A DNA stretch of 64,000 nucleotides from JBBSAT01 sp044223665 (GTDB taxonomy: Bacteria > Myxococcota_A > Polyangia > Polyangiales > Sandaracinaceae). The notes under the pieces are model-generated. The model had not been told where the DNA came from. It searched no databases and worked only from the letters and a program-made list of their open reading frames with translations. Of this stretch, positions 34,028 through 43,255 are shown in pieces. The position numbers and the translations under genes are program-made. The number at the start of each line of letters is the position of its first letter. Within the stretch, counting starts at the first letter, position 1. The stretch is from positions 124,001 to 188,000 of the forward strand of contig JBGALT010000001.1 of NCBI GenBank assembly GCA_044223665.1, written 5' to 3'.

Positions 34028-35692
34028 GCGCGCGACGCAGGCGCTGCCGTAGATCGTCCGCGACGTGGCGCTCGCGAGCTGCCGGCACGCCATGCCGCTC
34101 GGGCAGCCGCTGTCGTCCGTGCACGCCGCCGAGCACACGCGCGGCGCGCCCGTGCGCGGACGGATGCAGAGGTTGCCGAGGTCGCCGCAGTCGGCGTTCG
34201 CGCTGCACGCCTCACCCATCATCTCGCGATCGGCGTAGGGGTGGAGCGACGGGTTCTGGTCGACGCCGTGGATGCCGTACATCGTGTGGAAGCCGTAGCT
34301 CGACTCGCCGTCGAGCCGCGTCAGGAGCGAGCGCACGGTGCGCGGGCGGTGGTGGCCGCGGCTGTCGCGCTCGATGAGGTGCGAGATGAAGTCCTGCACC
34401 GTGCTCGGCGTCGACGCGTTCGAGAAGCTCGTGGTGGTGATCACGTTGAGGTCGCGGAGGTCGGGATGCGCGGGGTTGCGCGAGAAGGCCTCGCCGATCT
34501 GATACGTGTCGCAGCCCTCGGCGACGACGATCTGGTAGCGGCCGCTCGCCATCGGGACGCTGGCCATCTCGCTGTCGTCCAGATCGCCTTCCTCGGTGCG
34601 GCGCCAGTTCGCGAGCGCGAAGCCGTAGAACGGGCCCGAGTGACCCGAGTAGACGATCACGTCGCGCGTCGCGAGCGAGGCGCGCGCGTCGGCCTCGAGC
34701 TGCCGACCGCCGGCGTCCGTGTCCGGGTCGGTGTCGCCGCCCGCGTGCCCGTAGAAGAGGCGGACCTCGATGCGGACGCTGCGGCCGTTGGCCTGGATCG
34801 TCCGCGTGTACGCGCCGCTCGTGCGGCTCAGGTCCTCGAAGCGCGAGACGGGGGCGCGGAAGCCCTGCTGGCGGAGCCAGGCGTCCATCGCCCGCGCATG
34901 CGTCACGTGATAGCCCGCGTGGTAGTCCCAGCCGAAGTGGACGTCGATGTCGAGCACGCCGTCCGCGAAGAGGCGCTGGTAGTCGAACCACGCGTCGTGC
35001 GAAGCGGTCTCCGGTCGGATCGTCACGGTGAGGTCGCGGCGCTGCGCGGCGGGGGCTGCCGTGGCGCTCCACTCCGACCAGGGCGCGTTGCGATACCACT
35101 CGTGGTTCGTCTCGAGCTCCGCCATCTCGGCGTTCGTCGGCAGGCCGACGGTGAGCGTGAAGGTGCGCGTACCGCTCGGGCCGGCCTGGGTCGGCAGGAG
35201 CGTCATCAGGTTCGTGCGACCGGCGACGAGCTGCTCGAAGTCGAAGCGGTAGGTCAGCGAGCCGGTGCTCTCGGGGCGGATGTTCGCCGACGTGTAGTCG
35301 CCGGCCTTCGCCATCGCGCCGAACCCGCCGTACGCGTGGTTCGACTCTTCCTCTTCCTTGTCGACGAGGTACTGGTTGAGGAACCAGGCGAGCGCCGTCT
35401 GGCGCAGGCCGACCAGCTCGCGGGCCCGCGCGAGGCGTGCCGACGCGGGGCGGCTCGCGTAGCTGGGCTCGAGGGTCACGGTGTCGGTCCCGGAGATGAC
35501 GAACTCGCGCGCGGTCGCGCTCAGGAAGTCGTCGGCCTTCCCCTCGGGCACGATCTCGCCGTCCTCCACGAACTCCTCGCCGGTGCCGAAGTCCTCGGGC
35601 GCCGTGGAGGGCTCCTGGGCACATCCGGCCAGGGCGAGGACCGACGGCCAGAGCGCGACGAGGGCGAGGCGAGCGACTTCGTGCTGGGTCAT
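34025..35692 (-). CDS. Large lipoprotein, possible clan CD (gingipain-like) peptidase
   Basis: The product is 555 residues from ATG 35692, lipobox VLALAGC. After the anchor comes EGKADDFLSATAREFVISG, then a beta-rich N-terminal half. The middle has VIVYSGHSGPFYGFAL and, about 65 residues on, QIVVAEGCDTYQIGEAF. A His-Gly-type block followed by a hydrophobic strand ending in Cys is the pattern of caspase/gingipain-fold (clan CD) peptidases, with His and Cys as the catalytic pair. The C-terminus is a Cys-rich module (CSANADCGDLGNLCIRP). Peptidase activity is inference from these two motifs. Rep-B lies directly after the stop. Confidence 0.65.
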   Translation of the reverse strand: MTQHEVARLALVALWPSVLALAGCAQEPSTAPEDFGTGEEFVEDGEIVPEGKADDFLSATAREFVISGTDTVTLEPSYASRPASARLARARELVGLRQTALAWFLNQYLVDKEEEESNHAYGGFGAMAKAGDYTSANIRPESTGSLTYRFDFEQLVAGRTNLMTLLPTQAGPSGTRTFTLTVGLPTNAEMAELETNHEWYRNAPWSEWSATAAPAAQRRDLTVTIRPETASHDAWFDYQRLFADGVLDIDVHFGWDYHAGYHVTHARAMDAWLRQQGFRAPVSRFEDLSRTSGAYTRTIQANGRSVRIEVRLFYGHAGGDTDPDTDAGGRQLEADARASLATRDVIVYSGHSGPFYGFALANWRRTEEGDLDDSEMASVPMASGRYQIVVAEGCDTYQIGEAFSRNPAHPDLRDLNVITTTSFSNASTPSTVQDFISHLIERDSRGHHRPRTVRSLLTRLDGESSYGFHTMYGIHGVDQNPSLHPYADREMMGEACSANADCGDLGNLCIRPRTGAPRVCSAACTDDSGCPSGMACRQLASATSRTIYGSACVAR

Positions 35693-35938
35693 GCCCCGTT
35701 CGTCGCAACGCGCGTGCCTACATCCTGCGCACCGATGCTACCCATGTTCTCAGGCGAATTCGGGGGTCGGTGATGCGACTGGCGGCCCGAGTGGCCAGCG
35801 GCCTCCCGAGCCGGGGGTCGACCGTCCCCGGGCGAGGCGGTGTCGGCACCCGGGCTCGAGAACGAGCGAGGCACCACGATCGCGCGCCTCCGTTCGATTC
35901 GAGTGATCGATTCGTGGGCACACCTCTCAACCGGAAGC

Positions 35939-38677
35939 ATGAGCTTCCGTGCGCGCGCGTTTCGGGCCTCCCTCCTCCTGCTTCCCACCCTCGCTGGCTG
36001 CCCCGCCCCCGTAGCGAGCCCTGCCGACGTTGGCGGGGCCGTCGACGCGTGGGCACCCGACTCCGGCCCGCGGATGGATGGCAGTGCGGCACCCGACGGC
36101 GGCAGCGTGCCGGATGGGAGCACCGAGCCGGACGGCGGCACGTCGGACGGCGGCGCGACGCCCGACGCATCGACGGTGCCCGACGCGTCGATGTCGTCGA
36201 CGATCGGCCCCGCAGGCGGCTCGGTGTCGGCGGGCGAGGCCGAGGTCACGATCCCCGCGGGCGCGCTCTCGACCGACGTCGCGATCGGCGTGGCCGCCGT
36301 CGCCGCACCGCTCGCGCTCCCGCCGGAGTACACGGCCGTCTCTCTCTTCTGGGCCTTCACGCCGCACGGCACCACGTTCGCGACGCCGGCGACGATCCAG
36401 ATCCAGCACGCCGGCGGCGCCGACGCCGTCCTGCACCTCGACTCGCCCAGCGACACGGCCTGGGACCTGGTGGCGAGCCCGTCGCTCGACGCGACCCGCG
36501 CGAGCTTCACGACGTCGACGTTCAGCTTCTACGTCGTCGTGCACCGCGTGGCGACGACCGCCGCCGTGCGCCCCTTCTACGCGAGCGCGCCGCTCTGGAA
36601 CGACTACGTCGTCAACGACGGCCCGACGGGTCTGGCGGCGACCGGCACGGTGTGCACGAGCGCGATGGCGAGCGCCGCCCAGCTCCACAACCACTGCATC
36701 CATGGTGGCGAGATGCGCGCCGTCGACGTCCCCGGGCACACGAGCTGTGCGGGCCTGGCCGCGACGGACGACCTCGGCGCCTTCGACTGGGCCTGCGTCG
36801 TACAGGCCGGCCAGGCGGTGATGGTCTCGACCCACCTGCACGAGGACGTGCGCCTCGCGACGCTCATCGACTTCACCACGCTCGCGTGGCGCGAGAACAC
36901 CGTCAGCGTCACCGACGGCGGCACGGGCCTCTTCACCACGCCAGCGGAGCGCTGGTGGGCCAATCCGATCGCGGCCGACGACGACGGCGGCATCATCGGC
37001 TCGGCTGCCACGGCGGGGACGATCTTCGTCGTGCGCGCGAGCCCGACCGCCGACTACGTGCTGAGCGCCGACCGGATCGGCCTCGTCGTGCAGCCCGGCC
37101 AGCACCTGGGGCCGCCCACCGGAAGCTCGATGGGCCTCGTGCGGACGCCCGGGAGCGCGTCGGTCTTCGGCGCCTGGATCGAGGGCGACATCGTCGGGGG
37201 CGGGTCCACCCTGCGTCTGGTGCAGAGCGTGATCCGACACGTGCACTTCTCGGCCAGCCACCTGCTCCTGACGTACACGATGGCGACGCGCGTCGAGCAT
37301 CTCGAGGGAACCTGCGTCGCCGACGGCGTCGGGACCGTGAACGACATCCTGCTCAGCATCGACTTCTTCAGCTTCGGCGATCGCGTGCGCGACTTGCGCG
37401 CCGCGCGGTGCGCGACCGGCCTCTCGGTGCAAGGAGGTCGCCACGTCGTGGAGGGCGTGCTCGCGTTCTCCGGCCGAGTCGGCGTGGGCGCGGGCGGCGG
37501 GGCCAACGTGCTCGCCGACCTCACGACGGTGCACAACGAGCAGAACGGTGTCATCCAGCAAGGCGCCAACGCGATGCTGCACGTGACGACCGCCCACAAC
37601 CGCGGCGACGGGATCCAGCTCACCGGCAGCTTCGACCCGTCCGTCGTGCTCGGCGTCATGTCGACGCAGAACAGCCAAGCCGGCTTCGGGATGTCGGGGT
37701 CGACCCCCGGTGTCGACGAGGACGTGTGGGACGTCGTGAGCTACGCGAACGTGTGGTTCGGCTACTTCTTCGGGACGCGCCCGGCCGGCGGCTTCCCGTG
37801 GATCTCGTTCCACGGCCGCTTCGGCACCGGCCAGACCGGCAACGCCCCGCCGACGATGTGGTGGGGCGCGCAGAGCTGCTACTTCCCGATGCCGAACGGC
37901 TTCCGCTCGGGAGACTGCGCCGGCTCGCGCGCGACGACCGCGACGCCTGGCGCCGACGGCCTGCGGTCGCAGTCGGTCGCACCCTACTCGTGCGAGCTCG
38001 ACACCAACAGCGATGCGTCGTACCTGCCCCTGAGCGGCGGCGGCGGCTTCTTCCCGACGCGCGTCCCGCCCTTCGACGAGCCGGCGAACACGAGCGACGT
38101 CAACGGCGTCCGCGAGTTCGCGAGCGTCACCGACTGGTTCGGCTTCGCCGGCCCGTATCGCGCCTGGGGCGCCGAAGGCAGCGCGACGCCCAACTGCCTC
38201 GCGCAGGGGCCCTGCGACGCCACCGCGGTGGGAACGCGAGGCTGTCAGATCTACGACTACACGCTCATCGGCATGGCCGACGAATTCGTCTGCGCGCGCA
38301 GCATGCCGGTGCCGACGGGCGACGACGTCGTCACCTGGGACGTAGCGATCGGCGGTCCGCACGGCTTCCTCGCGGACGACGCGGCGTGCATGGCGACCTT
38401 CTCTCAGGCCACCATCCTGCCGCCATCGGGCGCGCGCACGTACTCGCTCTGCCACGTGACGTTCCTGCACCTCGCGCGCGAGCTGGAGGGAGACCTCGTC
38501 GGCAACGACAACGTCCTCTGCGAGTCCGGCGAGACGTGCGTCTTCACGCCCAACATCGCGAGCTATCAAGGCGACGGTCCGTTCATCACGGCAGGGACGT
38601 TCGTGGACGGAACGATCCACGGCGTCACCATGCTGCGCTACACGACGAACGGCGTCTCCTCGCCCTTCCGACCTTGA
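35939..38677 (+). CDS. Lipoprotein with ZU5-like domain and beta-helix
   Basis: The product is 912 residues from ATG 35939 with lipobox PTLAGC. A low-complexity linker rich in Pro-Asp-Gly follows (residues ~25-95), then a ZU5-like beta domain: TIGPAGGSVSAGEAEVTIP and GALSTDVAIGVAAV. The long middle part (about residues 350-600) has short repeating strands with Asn and Gly turns (TTAHNRGDGIQL, VMSTQNSQAGFGM), as in right-handed parallel beta-helices. The C-terminus has Cys-containing strands. No catalytic residues can be named. Likely a surface or secreted adhesin, or a carbohydrate-binding protein. Confidence 0.75.
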   Translation: MSFRARAFRASLLLLPTLAGCPAPVASPADVGGAVDAWAPDSGPRMDGSAAPDGGSVPDGSTEPDGGTSDGGATPDASTVPDASMSSTIGPAGGSVSAGEAEVTIPAGALSTDVAIGVAAVAAPLALPPEYTAVSLFWAFTPHGTTFATPATIQIQHAGGADAVLHLDSPSDTAWDLVASPSLDATRASFTTSTFSFYVVVHRVATTAAVRPFYASAPLWNDYVVNDGPTGLAATGTVCTSAMASAAQLHNHCIHGGEMRAVDVPGHTSCAGLAATDDLGAFDWACVVQAGQAVMVSTHLHEDVRLATLIDFTTLAWRENTVSVTDGGTGLFTTPAERWWANPIAADDDGGIIGSAATAGTIFVVRASPTADYVLSADRIGLVVQPGQHLGPPTGSSMGLVRTPGSASVFGAWIEGDIVGGGSTLRLVQSVIRHVHFSASHLLLTYTMATRVEHLEGTCVADGVGTVNDILLSIDFFSFGDRVRDLRAARCATGLSVQGGRHVVEGVLAFSGRVGVGAGGGANVLADLTTVHNEQNGVIQQGANAMLHVTTAHNRGDGIQLTGSFDPSVVLGVMSTQNSQAGFGMSGSTPGVDEDVWDVVSYANVWFGYFFGTRPAGGFPWISFHGRFGTGQTGNAPPTMWWGAQSCYFPMPNGFRSGDCAGSRATTATPGADGLRSQSVAPYSCELDTNSDASYLPLSGGGGFFPTRVPPFDEPANTSDVNGVREFASVTDWFGFAGPYRAWGAEGSATPNCLAQGPCDATAVGTRGCQIYDYTLIGMADEFVCARSMPVPTGDDVVTWDVAIGGPHGFLADDAACMATFSQATILPPSGARTYSLCHVTFLHLARELEGDLVGNDNVLCESGETCVFTPNIASYQGDGPFITAGTFVDGTIHGVTMLRYTTNGVSSPFRP

Positions 38678-38735
38678 GCGCCGGTCGGGTCGCGCGGGTG
38701 GATGCGCGTGGCTCGACACGACGTAGGCTTGAGGG

Positions 38736-39455
38736 ATGCGCCTCCCCGTCGGTGCGCTCGCCCTCTGCGTCGTCGCGCTCGTGGCGGGCGCGGTCTCCGC
38801 TGCGCCCGCCGGCGCGCAGGAGCGGCCGGCGTTCTTCGATCAGCCCTCGCGCCTCGTGGTCGTCGGGCACCCCGCGCCCGGTCAGCGCTACCCGCTGCTC
38901 GTCGCCTTCCCGCCGACGGGCTACCCGGCGCAGTGGACCGTCGACGAGATCCAGAGCGCCATCCCGCTCGAGACCTACGTGCTCATGATCACGCCGGGCG
39001 CGCCGCAGCGCAGCGAGTACTCGCCCGCGTTCGCGCGCTACCTCGACTGGACCGCCGCGCGCGTGCGCGCCGACCTCGAGACGGCCTTCGCCACGCAGCC
39101 CGCCGACCGCGATCGCGTCTACGCCTTCGGCTTCTCGCTCGGCGGCGACATCTCGTGGGGCCTGGTGGCGCGCGAGCCCACCCTCTTCCGCGGCGCGGTG
39201 GTGATGGGCAGTCGCTCGTCGGCGCGAGGCCACGGCGATGCGGTGCGCTCGCTGGCCACGCGCCACGTGCGCGTCGCATTCCTCATGGGCGACGTCGACG
39301 ACGCGTCGCGCCAGCGCGGCATCGCCAGCGCCGAGGCCTGGGCGCGCGAGCACGGGGTCACGACGCGCATGTTCTCCTTCCACGGCGACCACGAGATCCC
39401 GCCGCTCGACCTCGTGCGCGCCGCCTTCGAGATGGTGCTCGCGCACGCGCGCTGA
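38736..39455 (+). CDS. Secreted alpha/beta hydrolase (esterase)
   Basis: The product is 239 residues from ATG 38736 with a signal peptide (GALALCVVALVAGAVSA). The nucleophile elbow FGFSLGGDISWGL sits near residues 129-141; the acid is probably in FLMGDVDDASRQ and the His in FHGDHEIPPLD. This arrangement matches small carboxylesterases and poly-hydroxyalkanoate depolymerase-like enzymes. It would act on esters outside the cytoplasm. It stands alone, followed by Rep-A copy E and a convergent gene. Confidence 0.8.
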   Translation: MRLPVGALALCVVALVAGAVSAAPAGAQERPAFFDQPSRLVVVGHPAPGQRYPLLVAFPPTGYPAQWTVDEIQSAIPLETYVLMITPGAPQRSEYSPAFARYLDWTAARVRADLETAFATQPADRDRVYAFGFSLGGDISWGLVAREPTLFRGAVVMGSRSSARGHGDAVRSLATRHVRVAFLMGDVDDASRQRGIASAEAWAREHGVTTRMFSFHGDHEIPPLDLVRAAFEMVLAHAR

Positions 39456-39523
39456 TCCGGAGAGGAGCGGTTCCCGCGCGGACGCAAGCGCCCGCGCGGA
39501 GATGGAGGGATCACCTCCTCGGC

Positions 39524-39603
39524 AAAGCGTGCTCGCCCCGGAGGACCCGGACGGGAGCGGGCCCGCCCGCGGACGGAAGGGGCCGGAGCGGGCGAGCCGA
39601 TCA
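39524..39603 (+). repeat. Rep-A copy E (between convergent genes)
   Basis: Full Rep-A with inner hairpin GCGGGC-CC-GCCCGC, one loop base shorter than copies D1/D2, and the flank ggcaaagcg. Its GATCA end supplies the stop codon of the minus-strand gene 39601-39975. Confidence 0.87.
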
Positions 39604-39975
39604 CTCCGCGGTGGCGGGAGGCGTCGCCTCGGCGCCCGAGCCGGAGCGGATCACCACGGCCTCGTCGATCTGCACCTGGCGCACGGGCGCCGCCGTCGGC
39701 GACGGCACATCGGGCGCCGGCACATCGGGCGCCGGTGTCTCGGCGGGGAAGACGTAGTGAACGAGCGCGAGCGCGAACACCGTCCCGAGCACGGCCGCGA
39801 CGACGAGCAGGCCGAGCGCGCGCACCCGCGACGGCTCGGAGGGCCGACGTGGCGGGAGCGGGGGCGGCAACGCGCTCGAAGGGCGCTCCGCCTCGGCATC
39901 GTCCGCGGCCGACACGAGCTGCACGTCGTCCGTGAGCGCGTCGATCTGGATCGTCCGATTCCCGTCCTGGGCCAC
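39601..39975 (-). CDS. Single-span membrane protein with Pro-rich tail
   Basis: The product is 124 residues from GTG 39975 (an in-frame GTG at 39990 is also possible). A cytoplasmic acidic and Pro-rich stretch of about 55 residues (SALPPPLPPRRPSEP) is followed by one membrane helix (ALGLLVVAAVLGTVFALALVHYVF) and a periplasmic part with a duplicated APDVPAPDVP. No known domain. It follows the sensor kinase on the same strand at a short distance and could be co-transcribed with it. The stop is made by Rep-A copy E. Confidence 0.68.
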   Translation of the reverse strand: MAQDGNRTIQIDALTDDVQLVSAADDAEAERPSSALPPPLPPRRPSEPSRVRALGLLVVAAVLGTVFALALVHYVFPAETPAPDVPAPDVPSPTAAPVRQVQIDEAVVIRSGSGAEATPPATAE

Positions 39976-40033
39976 GCCTATTCGTAGCACGCGGGGGATG
40001 CGAGCGGCTGGCGGGCCGTGCGGAAAGGGCCCG

Positions 40034-42517
40034 TCAGCGCGGATCGATCGCAGCGTTGGCGAGATCGGTGATCGCGTCGGTCAGCTCGCCGATGGAGAAG
40101 GGCTTGTCGAGGTACCCGATCCGAGGATCGCCCGCGCGCGGGCTCGCCCTGCTCGCGCCCTTGGCCGCATCGCCCGACGGGTATCCCGAGATGAAGAGGA
40201 CGCGCATGGCGCGGTCGGCGCCGAGCAGCTCGCGCGCCAGCTCGATGCCGCTCGCGCCGGGCATCACGGTGTCGGTGACCAGCAGATCCGGGCGCTCGAC
40301 CTTGCGCAGGATCGTCCGCGCTTCCTCGGCGCTGCCCGCGGACTCGACCTCGTACTGGAGCTGCTCGAGCACCCGCGTCAGCATCCGGCGGAGCGCCGGA
40401 TCGTCCTCGACGACGAGGACGCGACCGATCGTGTCGAGCTCCGTGATGGCGGGCCGCCGCTGCACCGCCCGCGCGACGCCGGCGCCCGGGCTCTCGCTCG
40501 GCGGCAGGATCAACGTGAAGATCGTCCCCACGCCCTCGGCGCTCTCGAGCCGGACCGCGCCACCCGCTTGCTTCACGAAGCCGTCGACGGTCGCCAGCCC
40601 GAGCCCGGTCCCCTTCCCCGGCGCCTTCGTCGTGTAGAACGGCTCGAAGGCCTGCTCCCGGACCTCGTCGCTCATGCCGACGCCGGTGTCGACGACCGTG
40701 AGCGTGACGTGCGAGCCCGGCTCGAGGGGCGGCAGCTCCGCGACCGCGCGCTCGTCGAGCTCGACCCGCCCGGTGCGGATCGTGATCGTCCCGCTGCCGG
40801 GGATCGCGTCGCGCGCGTTGACGACGAGGTTGATGAGCGACTGCTCGAGCTGCACCGGGTCGACGCGGACGGCGCCGACGTCCTCGTCGAGATCGAGCTC
40901 GAGCGTGATCTCGTCGCGGAGCAGGCGCTTCAGCATCGGCGCGAGGTCGCGGACCGCGAGCGTGGGGTCGAGGCTCGTCGGCTCGACGCGCTGCTTGCGG
41001 CTGAGCGCCAGGAACTGCCGCGTGAGCCGGGTTCCCGCGCGGCCTGCCTCGAGGATCTCGCGGAGCGCATCGACGCCCTCGGGCGTGCCGCGCCGGCCCT
41101 CGAGCATCTCGGCGCCCAGCAGGACGACGCTCAAGATGTTGTTGAAGTCGTGCGCGACGCCGGCGCTCAGACGCCCGACGATCTCGGCGCGCTGCATGTT
41201 GCGCAGCTCGCGCTCCATGCGGACGTGCTCCGTCATGTCGTGGATCGATCCGACGAGCGCGATGGGTCGGCCCTCGGCGTCGAGCACCGGCGTGACCGTG
41301 ACCTCGCCCGAGCGCTCTCCGCTGGGGAAGGTGGTGACCTGCATCCAGCGTCGGGGCTGCCCCGACACGACGGCGTTCTCGTACTCCGCGAGCACCGCCG
41401 AGAGCGCCGGCTCGGGGATGACCTCGTCGACGCGCTGGCCGATCACCTGCGACGCGTCGAGCCCGGTGCCCTTGTAGAACGCGGGATTGGCCGCGGTGAA
41501 GCGATAGACGCGCGGCGCGCCGTCCTCGATGGCGAGGTGGAAGAGCATGTCTCCCACGTTCTCGTAGACCGCGCCGAGCAGCGCGTCGTTCTCTCGGAGC
41601 GCCGTCTCGGCCGCGCGGCGGGCGCTCAGGTCGGACACGAACGCGCTGAAGAGCACTTCGTCGTCGACGACGATCTTCGTGACCGCCAGCTCGACCGGCA
41701 CGAGGTAGCCGCGCTGGTGCTGGGCCTGGACCTCGACGCGCCGCCCGACCATCGCCGACTCGCCGGTGAGCGTGAAGCGCGCGAGGCCGGCCGAGTGGGC
41801 GGCGCGGAACGCCGGCGGGACGATGAGCTCGGCGAGCTTGCGCCCGAGCGCGCGCTCGGCGGGAAAGCCGAACATGGCCTCGGCGCGCGGACACCACGAG
41901 CGGACGACGCCGTGAACGTCGATCATCACGTGGGCGTCGATGGCCGAGTCGATGATCAGCCGCGCGCGGGCCTCCGCCTGCACGAGCGCCTGGTCCTTGC
42001 GATCCCGCTGGATGGCGAGGCTCGCGATCACCGCAGCGTGCTGGGCGAGCGCGAGCTGCGAGGGTGTCGGGCGCCGCGGCTGCCGATCGTAGAGCGCGAA
42101 CGTGCCGAGCACGGCGTCGCCTTCGCCGAGCACCGGAACCGACCAGCACGCCCGGAGCCCGTGGGCGAGCGCGAGCGCGCGGTACGGCTCCCAGAGCGGA
42201 TCGGTGGCGATGTCCTCGGCGATCACCGGCTCGCGCCGGTAGGCCGCGGTGCCGCACGAGCCCGCCACGGGCCCGATGGGCTGGCCGTCGATCGCGCGGG
42301 CGTACTCGGCGGGCAGCCCTGGCGCCGCCCCGGTGCGGAGACGACCCTGCGCATCGACCAGGAAGACCGAGCCGAGCGTCCCGTCCGAGCTGGTCTCGAT
42401 CAGCCACACCAGCGCATCGAGGATCTTCGGCAGCGGCGCCGCCGCGGCGACCAGGCGCAGGACCTCCACCTCACCGACGGCGAGGCGCTCGTGGATCTTC
42501 TGTTCGTCGCTCTCCAC
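40034..42517 (-). CDS. Hybrid sensor histidine kinase (GAF-PAS-PAS-HK-REC)
   Basis: The product is 827 residues from ATG 42517. It has no membrane segment. An N-terminal GAF domain (~30-175) holds SCGTAAYRREPVIAEDIA; two PAS domains follow (~190-310, ~325-450). The HisKA H-box is SAGVAHDFNNILSVV near residue 452, the N-box VVNARDAIPGSG, the G1 box DTGVGMSDEV and G2 GKGTGLGLATV. A C-terminal receiver (~705-827) carries the Asp in LLVTDTVMPGASG and a Lys in YLDKPFS. It is a soluble hybrid kinase that passes phosphate to its own receiver or to a separate protein. Signal unknown. It is divergent from the TetR gene. Confidence 0.93.
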   Translation of the reverse strand: MESDEQKIHERLAVGEVEVLRLVAAAAPLPKILDALVWLIETSSDGTLGSVFLVDAQGRLRTGAAPGLPAEYARAIDGQPIGPVAGSCGTAAYRREPVIAEDIATDPLWEPYRALALAHGLRACWSVPVLGEGDAVLGTFALYDRQPRRPTPSQLALAQHAAVIASLAIQRDRKDQALVQAEARARLIIDSAIDAHVMIDVHGVVRSWCPRAEAMFGFPAERALGRKLAELIVPPAFRAAHSAGLARFTLTGESAMVGRRVEVQAQHQRGYLVPVELAVTKIVVDDEVLFSAFVSDLSARRAAETALRENDALLGAVYENVGDMLFHLAIEDGAPRVYRFTAANPAFYKGTGLDASQVIGQRVDEVIPEPALSAVLAEYENAVVSGQPRRWMQVTTFPSGERSGEVTVTPVLDAEGRPIALVGSIHDMTEHVRMERELRNMQRAEIVGRLSAGVAHDFNNILSVVLLGAEMLEGRRGTPEGVDALREILEAGRAGTRLTRQFLALSRKQRVEPTSLDPTLAVRDLAPMLKRLLRDEITLELDLDEDVGAVRVDPVQLEQSLINLVVNARDAIPGSGTITIRTGRVELDERAVAELPPLEPGSHVTLTVVDTGVGMSDEVREQAFEPFYTTKAPGKGTGLGLATVDGFVKQAGGAVRLESAEGVGTIFTLILPPSESPGAGVARAVQRRPAITELDTIGRVLVVEDDPALRRMLTRVLEQLQYEVESAGSAEEARTILRKVERPDLLVTDTVMPGASGIELARELLGADRAMRVLFISGYPSGDAAKGASRASPRAGDPRIGYLDKPFSIGELTDAITDLANAAIDPR

Positions 42518-42580
42518 CCCAAGACCGATCTACTGCTCTCCGCGGACGATGTCGATCGCGCTGGACGAGGAGCTCGACCG

Positions 42581-42599
42581 GTGTTAACACTGTTAACAC
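42581..42599. promoter_or_regulatory. TetR operator candidate 1
   Basis: Perfect inverted repeat GTGTTAACA-C-TGTTAACAC with 9-base arms, ending one base before the ATG of the TetR gene at 42601. The site overlaps where a ribosome-binding site would be, so the tetR mRNA may be leaderless and repression may be tight. A near copy lies before the DUF4188 gene. Confidence 0.8.
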
Positions 42600-42600
42600 G

Positions 42601-43185
42601 ATGCGCGGCGAGGAAGAGAGCACGAAGTCGCGCCTGCTGGTCGCGGCGCGCGATCACTATCTCGACGTCGGCGCGCACCATTTCTCGCTGCGTGAGGTCG
42701 CGCGACGTGCGGGCGTCACGGCGGCCGCCGTCTATCGCCACTTCGAGAGCAAGCAGGCGCTCTTGGACGCGCTCTGCGAGGAGGGCTTCCGCGTCTTCGG
42801 CGGCTACCTGATGGAGTCGCTGAGGGCCCGCGACCCGATGGCGCGCATCCGCGCGGCGGGGGAGCAGTACCTCCGTTTCGGCCTGGAAAGGCCTCATGAC
42901 TATAGGGTGATCTTCATGTCGGAGGTGGGAGCGCCCGGCCCCGCGGCGTCGTCGAAGTCGAGCACGTCGTTCCAGTTCCTGGTCGACCGCGTTCGGGAGT
43001 GCATGGCGGCGGGCGCGTTTGGTCCGGGCGACCCCGAGCTCGTCGCCGTCTCCATCTGGAGTCACGTCCACGGGCTCACCTCCCTGCGCATCGCGGGACA
43101 GCTGACGGAGGTCGGGGACGACGCGGCCTTCCGGGACGTGTTCCACGCCTCGCTCGAGGTCCTGCTCGCGGGGCTCGCCCCCTGA
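42601..43185 (+). CDS. TetR/AcrR family regulator
   Basis: The product is 194 residues from ATG 42601. The helix-turn-helix is typical: FSLREVARRAGVTAAAVYRHFESKQALLDALCEEG at about residues 28-63 (quoted here by its ends FSLREVARRAG and KQALLDALCEEG). The C-terminal ligand domain is all-helical. The gene starts one base after a perfect palindrome, and a second site stands before the DUF4188 gene 70 bases downstream, so the regulator probably represses itself and that gene. It is divergent from the hybrid kinase. The ligand is unknown; an aldoxime- or heme-linked substrate of the DUF4188 protein is one guess. Confidence 0.92.
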   Translation: MRGEEESTKSRLLVAARDHYLDVGAHHFSLREVARRAGVTAAAVYRHFESKQALLDALCEEGFRVFGGYLMESLRARDPMARIRAAGEQYLRFGLERPHDYRVIFMSEVGAPGPAASSKSSTSFQFLVDRVRECMAAGAFGPGDPELVAVSIWSHVHGLTSLRIAGQLTEVGDDAAFRDVFHASLEVLLAGLAP

Positions 43186-43221
43186 ATTCTGCGTCCGATC
43201 GGGCAATTTTTCGCGCTCGCA

Positions 43222-43238
43222 GTTAACACCGTTCACAC
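43222..43238. promoter_or_regulatory. TetR operator candidate 2
   Basis: GTTAACAC-C-GTTCACAC (43222-43238) matches bases of operator 1 (GTTAACAC-T-GTTAACAC) at 15 of 17 positions. It lies 18 bases before the ATG 43256, just ahead of the AAGGAG site (43244-43249). Confidence 0.72.
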
Positions 43239-43255
43239 ACACCAAGGAGAACCCC

